Shown: piece after piece, positions 1 to 5,801 of the stretch | Position numbering within the stretch: position 1 is the stretch's first letter | Layout: every line of letters begins with the position of its first letter | From: JBQTKD01 sp052389435 | GTDB taxonomy: Bacteria > Actinomycetota > Actinomycetes > Sporichthyales > Sporichthyaceae | NCBI GenBank assembly: GCA_052389435.1 | Contig: JBQTIB010000176.1 | Coordinates: 1 to 11,514, forward strand | Reading direction: 5' to 3' | Length of the DNA stretch: 11,514 bases | Translations under genes and position numbers: made by a program | Notes under the pieces: model-generated | The model's input: only the letters and a program-made list of their open reading frames with translations | Databases searched by the model: none | Told to the model about the DNA's origin: nothing

Positions 1-214
1 GGTTGGGCGATCTTCACACCGAGGGGTTGAGACGTCCAGGTTGGCTAAGCGCAAAATACGGACGCTCCCTGGGGGGGACAGGGCTGGGGGGGCGCCCCAA
101 GGTCCGGCCCCACCCCTAGTCGTCCTACACAGATCCGACGGCCACTGCTCTCGTCGTGCCTGACGCTGCGCTTCTATCGGGACGTTCTGACGGTGCCTTA
201 GGCGAAGCGGGGAA
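1..214. other. Non-coding stretch downstream of the 48-aa small ORF
   Basis: No frame here has a convincing ribosome binding site or recognisable product. It holds a run of G-rich and C-rich tracts around 71-98, including a GGGGCGCCCC palindrome at 89-98 that directly follows the G-quadruplex motif. These tracts could act as a transcription end region for the minus-strand kai unit, but no stem followed by a T-run is seen. Confidence 0.5.
71..92 (+). other. Putative G-quadruplex motif
   Basis: Runs of seven, three and seven G separated by ACA and CT. Each seven-G run can supply two GGG tracts, so the segment satisfies the usual G3+N1-7 four-tract rule. The G-rich strand is the plus strand, which is the template strand for leftward transcription arriving from the kai unit, so a folded structure could impede polymerase. 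Seen in sequence; the function is inference. Confidence 0.45.
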
Positions 215-361
215 CTAACCCGCAGTCGCCAGCATGTGCGCGAGTCGACGCTCGGCGCCGGTCTCGCCCGCGAAGTGGTCGTCGCTCGACGCCCGCCCCA
301 CGAAGCCCTTCGAGTACTCGCCGGTGGTGCCGGTCCGGCGAATCAGCTGCTTGATTTTCAT
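215..361 (-). CDS. Small protein, 48 aa, unknown function
   Basis: ATG at 361-359, stop TAG at 217-215. It begins MKIKQLIRRTGTTGEYSKGF and ends HMLATAG. The start is chosen because GGGGAGG (368-374) lies six bases upstream, one of the best Shine-Dalgarno matches in the window, and 42 of 48 codons end in G or C, as in real genes nearby. It is basic at the N terminus, has no membrane segment, no signal peptide and no cysteine; the second half is rich in Asp, Glu, His and Gly. It lies 333 bases beyond the stop of kaiC on the same strand, so it could be the last gene of that unit or have its own promoter. The opposite-strand frames over it have poorer support. I do not recognise a family. It may be a small partner protein or regulatory peptide; this is inference. 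Confidence 0.6.
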   Translation of the reverse strand: MKIKQLIRRTGTTGEYSKGFVGRASSDDHFAGETGAERRLAHMLATAG

Positions 362-367
362 CCTGGA

Positions 368-374
368 CCTCCCC
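368..374 (-). promoter_or_regulatory. Ribosome binding site of the 48-aa small ORF
   Basis: GGGGAGG on the minus strand, six bases before ATG at 361. It decides the reading of this small gene, which would otherwise be too short to call. Confidence 0.6.
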
Positions 375-594
375 GTTTCACTGGGTTGCATTCGGTGGCC
401 TCCTGCCGAGAGGCCGACGGTGTGACTCGTCCCCAGTCCTCGGGTGTCCTACGCCGTGACCCATGCCGCAGAGGCCGTGGGTTGCCCGCTCCCGTGAACT
501 GGTCTAACCGATGCGTCCATCGGCTGTGCTCGAGCTAACCGGGCGCATTTGAACTCCGCGTTACGGCGTCGATGCGGGGGAGTGAAAGCGGTCC

Positions 595-694
595 CGGACT
601 GGCCGGTAGCGAACAGATCACACGTCCCTGGCAGGCCGAACCCGCCGGTAGGGGTTGCGTATTCGGCGGAAGCGATCGCGAACTGGCCGGTAGC
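595..694. repeat. Three 16-bp direct repeats in 42-bp phase
   Basis: Copies at 595-610 (CGGACTGGCCGGTAGC), 637-652 (CGAACCCGCCGGTAGG) and 679-694 (CGAACTGGCCGGTAGC). Copies 1 and 3 differ at one base; the middle copy is more diverged but keeps CCGGTAG. Starts are exactly 42 bases apart, about four helical turns, and the last copy abuts the kaiC stop codon. A partial match (GAACTGG) occurs at 496-502. The spacer sequences between copies are unlike each other, so this is not a simple duplication. It could be a protein-binding array; function unknown. Confidence 0.65.
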
Positions 695-2140
695 TCAGAA
701 CAGGCCGCTGATGTCGTCCACCGGATCCATGAGGCGGATCCCCTGACTCGTGATGCGGTACTCGCGAATGTGCTTGTCGTGGTCGGAGCCGCGCATCTTG
801 AGAATTTGCAGGCCCCGGCGCATCTCGCCACCGACGGGGACGTAGTGCAGCAGCGTGATCGCGTCGCTGATCGTCGAGACGTGCAGTTCGCCGGTGCCGT
901 CGGCGGAGAGGAAGTCGGTGACGCTGGAGGTCACCAGACCCGCCATCGCCTGGAGCTTGATGTGGTAGGTCAGACCGAGCACGTACTCGCGGAAGCTTTT
1001 CACCGTCGAGATGCGCTGCAGCGCGGTGAGACTGTCGATGGCCACCCGGTCGGGCGCGAACTTGTCGATGGTGCTCTTCATCCGTTGCAGGTGGTCCTCC
1101 AGCGACGCCGCCTCCGGAGCGTCCGCCACGATGCACAGCAGCCCGGAGTTCTCCATCGCCTCGAGGTCCAGGCCCCAGGCGGCCGCGTTGCGGAGCAGTT
1201 GCGGACGGCTCTCCTCGAAGGAGTGCAGCAACGCCTTCTGCCCGGCGGCCACGCCACCGGCGACGAAATGCGTGGCGAGGAAGGACTTCCCGGTGCCCGT
1301 CGGACCGGCCACCAGCCACAGCGACTTTTCGTACAGGCCGCCGTGGAACATCTCGTCGAGCGCGGGCAGGCCACAGCTGATCCGCGTCGTCGACGTGCCG
1401 TACCCGATCGACGAAATCGACACCGGGACGATGGAGATTCCGTCGTGCAGCAGGGTGAACAGGTGCTCGCCGCGCATGTGCGAAGCGCCCCGCATCTTCA
1501 TGATCTCGATCGTGCGCCGCCGCTTTTCGTTCTCCAGGGAGTTGCGCAGGATCGCGACGTTGTCGGCGACGAACTCCTCGAACCCGAGCCGGCCGATCGG
1601 GCCGTAGTCCTCGGGCCGCTCGGTGCTGATGACCGCCGTAGCGCCCGCCTTCTCGATCGCCTCGGAGAGCCGAAACAGCGCCCGGCGGGCGGGAGCGACG
1701 TGGTCGAACTGCGAGACGAGCGAACCGATCGAGTCGATCGCCACCCGCTTCGCGCCGACGCGCTCGATCGCGTGGGCGATGCGGCTGAGCAACGGGGTGA
1801 GGTCGTAGTCGTCGCCGGAGAACACCGTGTCGACCTGGCGCGGGGAGGCGTCGACGAACAGCCACCGGCCTTCGTCCTCCCAGCCGGGAATGTCCCAGCC
1901 GAACGAGCGCATGTTGCGCCGGATGCCGTCCGGGCGTTCCTCGAACGTCACGAACACGCCCGGCTCGCCGTTCGCGATGCCGCCGGCGAGGAACTGGCAC
2001 AGAAACACGGTCTTGCCGCTGCCCGCCGTGCCGGCCACCAGGGTCAGCCGGTTGCGGGGCAGGCCGCCGTAGGTGACCAGATCCAGCCCGGGGATCCCGG
2101 CGTCGATGCGCTCCAGTTCGCCAAGTCCAGCCGAGGCCAC
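695..2140 (-). CDS. kaiC: KaiC-family double-domain clock ATPase/kinase (tail-less)
   Basis: KaiC proteins form ATP-driven hexamer rings with an N-terminal ATPase domain (CI) and a C-terminal autokinase/autophosphatase domain (CII). This 481-aa protein has both. CI: Walker A GTAGSGKT (37-44), catalytic Glu pair 67-68 in TFEE, Walker B RVAIDS (132-137). CII: Walker A GPTGTGKS (279-286), Glu pair 309-310 in SFEESR, Walker B RVAIDS (365-370). By remembered alignment, cyanobacterial Ser431 and Thr432 correspond to Ser422 and Thr423 in HVSTISD; Thr426 corresponds to Gly417. The protein stops at ISGLF, where cyanobacterial KaiC (519 aa) continues into the A-loop and KaiA-binding tail. The GTG start at 2140 lies one base after the stop of the phosphatase-KaiB gene, with GGAAGGG upstream inside that gene, so the two are probably translated together. 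Assignment to KaiC is firm; a clock role is not shown. Confidence 0.93.
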   Translation of the reverse strand: MASAGLGELERIDAGIPGLDLVTYGGLPRNRLTLVAGTAGSGKTVFLCQFLAGGIANGEPGVFVTFEERPDGIRRNMRSFGWDIPGWEDEGRWLFVDASPRQVDTVFSGDDYDLTPLLSRIAHAIERVGAKRVAIDSIGSLVSQFDHVAPARRALFRLSEAIEKAGATAVISTERPEDYGPIGRLGFEEFVADNVAILRNSLENEKRRRTIEIMKMRGASHMRGEHLFTLLHDGISIVPVSISSIGYGTSTTRISCGLPALDEMFHGGLYEKSLWLVAGPTGTGKSFLATHFVAGGVAAGQKALLHSFEESRPQLLRNAAAWGLDLEAMENSGLLCIVADAPEAASLEDHLQRMKSTIDKFAPDRVAIDSLTALQRISTVKSFREYVLGLTYHIKLQAMAGLVTSSVTDFLSADGTGELHVSTISDAITLLHYVPVGGEMRRGLQILKMRGSDHDKHIREYRITSQGIRLMDPVDDISGLF

Positions 2141-2141
2141 G

Positions 2142-3152
2142 TCAGACCGTCCCTTCCGAGTTGCCCGTGGTTACCGGGAGATGGAGAGCCCGCGCAAGGG
2201 CCGACGGCGAGTCGAACCAGCCGATGACCCGAACCGCGGGCTCGGGCAGGGCGCGCAGGACGGTGGGCGCCGCCAGCACGCCTGCCTCCTCCGTCATCGC
2301 GAAGCGAGAGGTCACGTCGATGACCTCCACCGCGACGTCGACGTCGGGCACGAGCGCGTCGAGCCGCGCGAGCACTTCGACGAGGCCGCGGGTGCGCAGG
2401 TCGTTGGGATCGACGTAGGCGCGGATCAGCACCTCGCCGCCGACGAGCGCGGCTTCGAGGGCGTCGACGGGGTTGGCCTGGACCGCCATGCGAACCGAGA
2501 CCACCGTGGCGTCCTCGACCGGCTGGCCCAGGCGATCGTTGGCGCGTCTGGCGAACTCCGAGGCCCAGGCGCTCGCGCCGCCGATCCCGCGGCAGGCCTC
2601 GAGCAGTTCGGCGAAGGCCGCCGCAGGTTCGGTGCCCGGCCGCACGACGAGGCCGTCGGTGTAGAGGAAGAGGGAGGTGTCCGGGGTGAGCTTGCGGGCG
2701 AACTCCCTGCGCTGGCCGCCCAGGCCGCCCAGCGGCGGTCCCGCCAGTCCGTCGTAGAGCTCGACGGCGACGCCTTCGACGAAGATCAGCGGGGGATGGC
2801 CGGCGTTCGCGACCCGGACGACCCTGGCCGCCGGATCGAGCACCGCGCAGACCAACGTGGCGGGGTGGTCGCCGCCGTGGCGCTCCATCGCCGCGTCGAG
2901 TTCGGCGAGCAGCGCCGCGGGTTCCTGGGTCTTGCGCAGAACCCGGCGGATGCGCACGCGCAGGTCGTCCGCCGCCCCCCCGGCCTCCGTCCCGAGGGCA
3001 CCGGTGTCGCCCACGGCGATCGCGATGCGCCCGTCGTGCAGGTCGACGACCTCGTGCAGGTCGCCGCCCTCTTCTCCGGCGACCGGGCGCCAGCAGACTT
3101 CCACGACCACGTTGTGCAGCTTCATGGTGGTCGTGCGCCAGCGGGCAGGCAT
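2142..3152 (-). CDS. SpoIIE/PP2C phosphatase fused to a C-terminal KaiB domain
   Basis: 336 aa, ATG at 3152 with GGGAGGGAG eight bases upstream; the frame is open further but that part overlaps the metallopeptidase gene. Residues 20-225 are a SpoIIE/RsbU-type PP2C serine/threonine phosphatase: acidic metal-ligand positions Asp31 (GGDLHEV), Asp49 (GDTGALG, usually GDVxGxG), Asp166 (FLYTDGL) and Asp214 (EDATVV), plus NAGHPPLIF at 116-124. There is no PAS, GAF or membrane domain. Residues 240-326 align without large gaps to KaiB: IRAYVDPND for KLYVAGNTP, then VEVIDV, then GVLAAPTVLRALPEPAVRVI against KILATPTLAKVLPPPVRRII. KaiB and the related SasA N-domain dock on the KaiC CI ring, so the phosphatase is probably tethered to the KaiC encoded one base downstream. 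Its target (phospho-KaiC, or a STAS anti-anti-sigma factor encoded elsewhere) is inference. Family assignments are strong. Confidence 0.88.
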   Translation of the reverse strand: MPARWRTTTMKLHNVVVEVCWRPVAGEEGGDLHEVVDLHDGRIAIAVGDTGALGTEAGGAADDLRVRIRRVLRKTQEPAALLAELDAAMERHGGDHPATLVCAVLDPAARVVRVANAGHPPLIFVEGVAVELYDGLAGPPLGGLGGQRREFARKLTPDTSLFLYTDGLVVRPGTEPAAAFAELLEACRGIGGASAWASEFARRANDRLGQPVEDATVVSVRMAVQANPVDALEAALVGGEVLIRAYVDPNDLRTRGLVEVLARLDALVPDVDVAVEVIDVTSRFAMTEEAGVLAAPTVLRALPEPAVRVIGWFDSPSALARALHLPVTTGNSEGTV

Positions 3153-3183
3153 CGTGCGCTCTCCCTCCCCGCCGACGGTGGCC

Positions 3184-3202
3184 TGGGTCACATCCTGACC
3201 CA
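3184..3202. promoter_or_regulatory. Perfect inverted repeat TGGGTCA-N5-TGACCCA, candidate operator
   Basis: Seven-base arms at 3184-3190 and 3196-3202 around CATCC. It lies 32-50 bases before the ATG of the phosphatase-KaiB gene, where the core promoter would be expected, in the 174-base region shared with the divergent metallopeptidase gene. Shape and position suggest a dimeric repressor or activator site. The regulator is unknown. Confidence 0.5.
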
Positions 3203-3211
3203 CCCGGCCGG

Positions 3212-3225
3212 CGGTTCGCGAACCG
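3212..3225. promoter_or_regulatory. Perfect 14-bp palindrome CGGTTCGCGAACCG
   Basis: Continuous palindrome centred between 3218 and 3219, ten bases from the first inverted repeat and in the same divergent promoter region. Could be a second operator for the kai unit or for the metallopeptidase gene. GC-rich DNA yields palindromes by chance more often, so support is moderate. Confidence 0.4.
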
Positions 3226-3262
3226 GCCCGCCGGGGGTTCTTCCTCCTCTTTCTGGATCTTC

Positions 3263-3292
3263 CGGACACCGACGGCGCAGCCGACCTAGGGT
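3263..3292 (+). promoter_or_regulatory. Possible sigma-70-type promoter of the metallopeptidase gene
   Basis: CGGACA (3263-3268) and TAGGGT (3287-3292) spaced by 18 bases, giving a leader of about 28 bases before ATG at 3327. A five-bp stem with three-base loop (CGACC-TAG-GGTCG, 3282-3294) covers the -10 element and might be an operator. The -35 match is only partial. Confidence 0.3.
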
Positions 3293-3326
3293 CGATTCCG
3301 TTCGCGTCGGTGCAGGAGGAGGCCCC

Positions 3327-3989
3327 ATGCGCACGCGCCTGGCGCTCGTCGCCGTCTGGTCGCTGCTCGGCTCGGCGGCCTTCGCCGCCCCGGCCGCGGC
3401 GGAGGAGGACCTGAGCTACTCGGGGTACAAGAGGTTCGAGCGGACGATCGCGCGGGACGTGGACCGCTACTGGCAGCGCGTCAGCGCGGAGCGCGAGATC
3501 GACTACCGCTCCGCGGCGTTGGCCCTCGCCGGGCGGGGCAAGGTCGTGGAGAGCGCGTGCGGGGCGGTGGCGGGGGATCCGGCCGCGGTGCGCGGCGCCG
3601 TTCCCATGTTCCACTGCGGTCTGGACGAGACGGTCTACGTCTCCTCGGCCTGGGCCTACCGGGAGCTCTACCGCACGTTCGGGGACTTCGGCGCGGCCGC
3701 GGGCATCGCGCACGAGTGGGCCCACCACGCCCAGTTCGTCTCCGGGACCACGAACCGCGCCACGCGGGAGGCGGAACTGCAGGCGGACTGCTGGGCCGGA
3801 ACGTGGGCGCGCGACGCGGCGCGGCGGGACCTGCTCGAGCCCGGCGACGTCGACGAGGCCGCGGCCGCGCTCTACGCCGTCGGGGACTACGAGATCGACA
3901 ACCCCGAGCACCACGGAACGCCCGAGGAGCGGCTGGAGTGGTTCCGCGAGGGCTACCGCACCGGCGACCCGGGCGAGTGCAATCCCTGA
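3327..3989 (+). CDS. Secreted neutral zinc metallopeptidase (Zn_peptidase/YpfJ-like)
   Basis: 220 aa; ATG chosen for AGGAGGAGG at 3314-3322. A signal peptide is visible: MRTR, a hydrophobic stretch to about residue 20, and cleavage near AFA-AP or AAA-EE. The zinc site is HEWAH (129-133) followed by ELQADCWAG (150-158), the pairing typical of the neutral zinc metallopeptidase family (PF04228), where the two His and the downstream Glu bind zinc and the HExxH Glu is the catalytic base. The C terminus HGTPEERLEWFREGY...GDPGEC also matches the family ending. Cysteines at 78, 97, 155 and 218 may form disulfides after export. It is shorter than many members, which are near 280-300 aa with a longer N-terminal part. 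Substrate unknown. It is divergent from the phosphatase-KaiB gene and convergent with the GMC oxidoreductase, seven bases between stops. Confidence 0.85.
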   Translation: MRTRLALVAVWSLLGSAAFAAPAAAEEDLSYSGYKRFERTIARDVDRYWQRVSAEREIDYRSAALALAGRGKVVESACGAVAGDPAAVRGAVPMFHCGLDETVYVSSAWAYRELYRTFGDFGAAAGIAHEWAHHAQFVSGTTNRATREAELQADCWAGTWARDAARRDLLEPGDVDEAAAALYAVGDYEIDNPEHHGTPEERLEWFREGYRTGDPGECNP

Positions 3990-4000
3990 CCGTGCGTCAG
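3986..4000. terminator. Small hairpin covering both convergent stop codons
   Basis: CTGAC (3986-3990), loop CGTGC, GTCAG (3996-4000), followed by AAAA on the plus strand. The TGA of the metallopeptidase gene (3987-3989) and the TGA of the oxidoreductase gene (3997-3999, minus) sit in opposite arms. The five-bp stem is weak; a terminator role is only possible. Confidence 0.3.
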
Positions 4001-5562
4001 AAAATGTGTCCCACGTCCGTGGCGACGATGTCGTCCAGGGCCCGTTCCGCGACTGCGGCGATGGTCAGGGACGGGTTGCACGCCGCGGTGCTGCCCGGAA
4101 TCAGCGCCCCGTCGAGGACGTAGAGCCCGCGCTGGCCCAGGACCCGCCCGGACAGGTCGCACACCGAACCCATCGCGGCGCCGCCGAGCGGATGCCAGGT
4201 CGTCGGGTCCGCCGCCGTCGTGTCCAGCAGCACGCTGCCCGGTCCGGCGATGCGTTCGATCCGCTCGTGGATCCTCGCGGCGACGGCGGCGTCCGCCTCG
4301 CCCGGCCAGTGCAGCACCGCGTCGTCGCGGGCGGAGTCGTAGCGGAAGCGTCCGCGGCCGGCGCTGACGCCGTAGCCGACGAGCATCGTCGAGCGGCTGT
4401 TCAGCGGCAGCGGCGGAAGCGAGGCCTGGATGACGGTGGTGGCGCTCGAGGGCTTGGACCACTCCCGGCTCGCGTAGACCACCGGGCCGCCCTGCGGCGA
4501 GCCGAAGTCCTCCGCGGTGGAGGTCCACACGTAGATGCGGTCCCCGTTCGATCCCCAGTTCTCCCCGAGGGTTTCCGGCAGGTCCGGGATCAGCCCCCTG
4601 CCCGCCGCGCGCATCAGCAGGCGGGTGGTGTTGGCGCTGCCGGCGGCGAGCACGAGGGCGTCGGTGGTGACGATCTTGTGCTCTAGGACCCGTCCGGAGG
4701 TGTCGAGGCGATCGACGAGGACCTGCCAGCCCCGGCGCGCGCGGGAGACCTCGACGACCCGGTGCAGCGGGGCGACCTCGACGAGGCCGGTGGCCTCGGC
4801 CCGCGCGAGGTAGGTGACGTCGACCGAGTGCTTGCCGCCGTTGTTGACTCCGAGCGCGCAGTCGCCGTTGGTGTAGGACGGGCGCATCTCCCCGCGCAGT
4901 TCGCGCAGCGCGAAGCTCCAGTCGATCGGCATCGGCACCTTGGACACCGGGTATCCGGCGGCGTGGGCGTTGCGGGCGAACAGGCGGGCGGCGCGGTAGT
5001 TCTCGCTGCGGATCAACTCCTCCGGCGCGGTCGCCAGACCGAGCATGCGGGCGACCCGCGGGTAGTGCACGCGGTCCAGGCGCGCGTAGTCCAGGCCCTC
5101 GGGCAGCACCTCGTGAAACACCTCGGCGCTCGGCTGCAGGCTCATGCCCTGGTAGACCAGCGAGCCGCCGCCCACGCCGGCGGCGCACATGACGTCCATG
5201 CCGACGCCGTCGATTCGTTCGAGCAGGCCGGTGTAGGGGAGCCCGGTGGGCAGCGGGACGGGCAGAAAGGTGGGAGAGCCGAGCCAGGAGGTCCGCGAGT
5301 CCAGGCTGGAAACCCGGGGGAAGGTCTCCGCGTTCGGCCCCGTGGGCCAGCGCCGGCCGCGCTCGAGCACCAAGACCTGCACGCGCGCCTGGGCCAAACG
5401 CAGGGCGGTGACGCCGCCGCCGAACCCGGAGCCGACGACGACGACGCGACGGTGCTCGCGAACGAGGGGGATGCGCCGGGCGGCAGCGGCGCGGGGAAGG
5501 GCCAGCGAGGCGCCCGCAGCGGCGAGGCCGGTCAGAACGGCGCGACGACTCGGTGCGGTCAC
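3997..5562 (-). CDS. Tat-exported GMC FAD oxidoreductase, cholesterol oxidase-like
   Basis: 521 aa. It starts with a twin-arginine signal (SRRAVLT, 5-11; Ala-rich to about 28), so the folded FAD protein is probably exported. FAD-binding GSGFGGG is at 44-50 and GVGGGSLV, a GMC flavin-contact motif, at 129-136. Overall order matches Streptomyces-type cholesterol oxidase: TWHPLGG with His457 (catalytic His447 there) and CNPSLTIAAVAER with Asn496 (Asn485 there). By ungapped alignment from memory, the position of Glu361, the base for steroid isomerisation, is Gln379 here, so it may oxidise an alcohol without the isomerase step. The substrate could be a sterol or another secondary alcohol. GTG at 5562 is the only usable start, since an in-frame TAA lies 12 bases upstream. 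It is downstream of a 31-aa small ORF on the same strand. Confidence 0.85.
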   Translation of the reverse strand: MTAPSRRAVLTGLAAAGASLALPRAAAARRIPLVREHRRVVVVGSGFGGGVTALRLAQARVQVLVLERGRRWPTGPNAETFPRVSSLDSRTSWLGSPTFLPVPLPTGLPYTGLLERIDGVGMDVMCAAGVGGGSLVYQGMSLQPSAEVFHEVLPEGLDYARLDRVHYPRVARMLGLATAPEELIRSENYRAARLFARNAHAAGYPVSKVPMPIDWSFALRELRGEMRPSYTNGDCALGVNNGGKHSVDVTYLARAEATGLVEVAPLHRVVEVSRARRGWQVLVDRLDTSGRVLEHKIVTTDALVLAAGSANTTRLLMRAAGRGLIPDLPETLGENWGSNGDRIYVWTSTAEDFGSPQGGPVVYASREWSKPSSATTVIQASLPPLPLNSRSTMLVGYGVSAGRGRFRYDSARDDAVLHWPGEADAAVAARIHERIERIAGPGSVLLDTTAADPTTWHPLGGAAMGSVCDLSGRVLGQRGLYVLDGALIPGSTAACNPSLTIAAVAERALDDIVATDVGHIF

Positions 5563-5568
5563 GCCCTC

Positions 5569-5596
5569 AGCTTACACCGTAAGTCTGGCTTGTCCC
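5569..5596 (-). promoter_or_regulatory. Possible leaderless promoter of the GMC oxidoreductase gene
   Basis: On the minus strand GGGACA (5596-5591), 16 bases, then TAAGCT (5574-5569). The -10 element ends six bases before the GTG, so transcription would start at or next to the start codon; this TANNNT-N6-start layout is typical of leaderless actinobacterial genes. GAGGG just before GTG is too close for a normal ribosome binding site. Confidence 0.4.
5571..5583. promoter_or_regulatory. Inverted repeat CTTAC-ACC-GTAAG, candidate operator
   Basis: Five-base arms around ACC, overlapping the proposed -10 of the oxidoreductase promoter. The TTAC-N3-GTAA core resembles half-site spacing seen for TetR-family repressors, which often control oxidoreductase genes. 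The protein that binds is not known and no TetR gene lies in the window. Confidence 0.35.
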
Positions 5597-5603
5597 GAGA
5601 ACG

Positions 5604-5699
5604 TCAGAACGGGAGCGGGCGACCGGTCGGCGTGCGGAGGTCCACCTCGAGCGAGGGTCGAGGCCGCACTGGGCGGCGGATCTGAACCTGCTTTCGCAT
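5604..5699 (-). CDS. Possible 31-aa small protein or leader peptide
   Basis: ATG at 5699-5697 with GGGAGG (5705-5710) five bases upstream, stop TGA at 5606-5604. The peptide starts MRKQVQIRRPVRPRP and ends DLRTPTGRPLPF: strongly basic, Arg/Pro-rich, no cysteine or membrane segment. 25 of 31 codons end in G or C. It ends 41 bases before the GTG of the oxidoreductase, inside the promoter region proposed for that gene, so it could be an independent small protein or an upstream peptide affecting expression of the downstream gene. The ribosome binding site is the main support; no family recognised. Confidence 0.42.
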   Translation of the reverse strand: MRKQVQIRRPVRPRPSLEVDLRTPTGRPLPF

Positions 5700-5801
5700 G
5701 GCTGCCTCCCTTCCCGTTGGCTGTCTGTTCGTAACTAGTACACCCTCGGCTTGTTTCTCCCATTGTCACGACACGTGAACTTCTGCGCCGCCGCTGGGCC
5801 G

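Larger units (their letters stand above)
362..694 (-). other. Intergenic or leader region between kaiC and the small ORF
   Basis: 333 bases with no gene I can support. Reading leftwards it contains the three phased 16-bp repeats (595-694), a perfect six-bp stem with four-base loop at 508-523 (CCGATG/CATCGG), and a six-bp stem with seven-base loop at 397-415 (GGCCTC/GAGGCC) that ends about 36 bases before the small ORF start. The two hairpins could terminate kaiC mRNA or fold in the leader of the small gene. Neither is followed by a T-run. Confidence 0.4.

Noticed and set aside
234..538. Plus-strand frames of 63 and 100 codons over the small-ORF region
   Set aside because: Neither has a ribosome binding site; the minus-strand 48-aa frame explains the composition better.
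480..545. tRNA-like segment with TAGCTC near 535 on the minus strand
   Set aside because: The D-arm would have no loop, and no anticodon arm, T-arm or acceptor pairing can be formed.
672..679. GCGATCGC, the cyanobacterial HIP1 octamer, close to kaiC
   Set aside because: A single copy in GC-rich DNA is expected by chance and does not indicate cyanobacterial origin.
572..2227. Long open frame on the plus strand opposite kaiC (551 codons)
   Set aside because: Antisense frame kept open by high GC; Arg/Gly/Val/Asp-rich with no domain, while the minus strand encodes an unmistakable KaiC.
3153..3914. N-terminal extension of the phosphatase-KaiB protein (to 590 codons)
   Set aside because: It lies antisense to the metallopeptidase gene, has no domain, and the ATG at 3152 has a strong ribosome binding site at the edge of the PP2C domain.
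2073..3989. Plus-strand frame that would extend the metallopeptidase by ~418 residues
   Set aside because: The extension is the antisense of the phosphatase-KaiB gene; the real start at 3327 has a strong ribosome binding site and begins a signal peptide.
4762..5685. Plus-strand frame opposite the oxidoreductase (307 codons)
   Set aside because: Low-complexity antisense frame without ribosome binding site or domain.
5766..5778. TCACG-ACA-CGTGA inverted repeat, with a CACGTG core
   Set aside because: Short arms in a region without a defined promoter; not distinguishable from chance.
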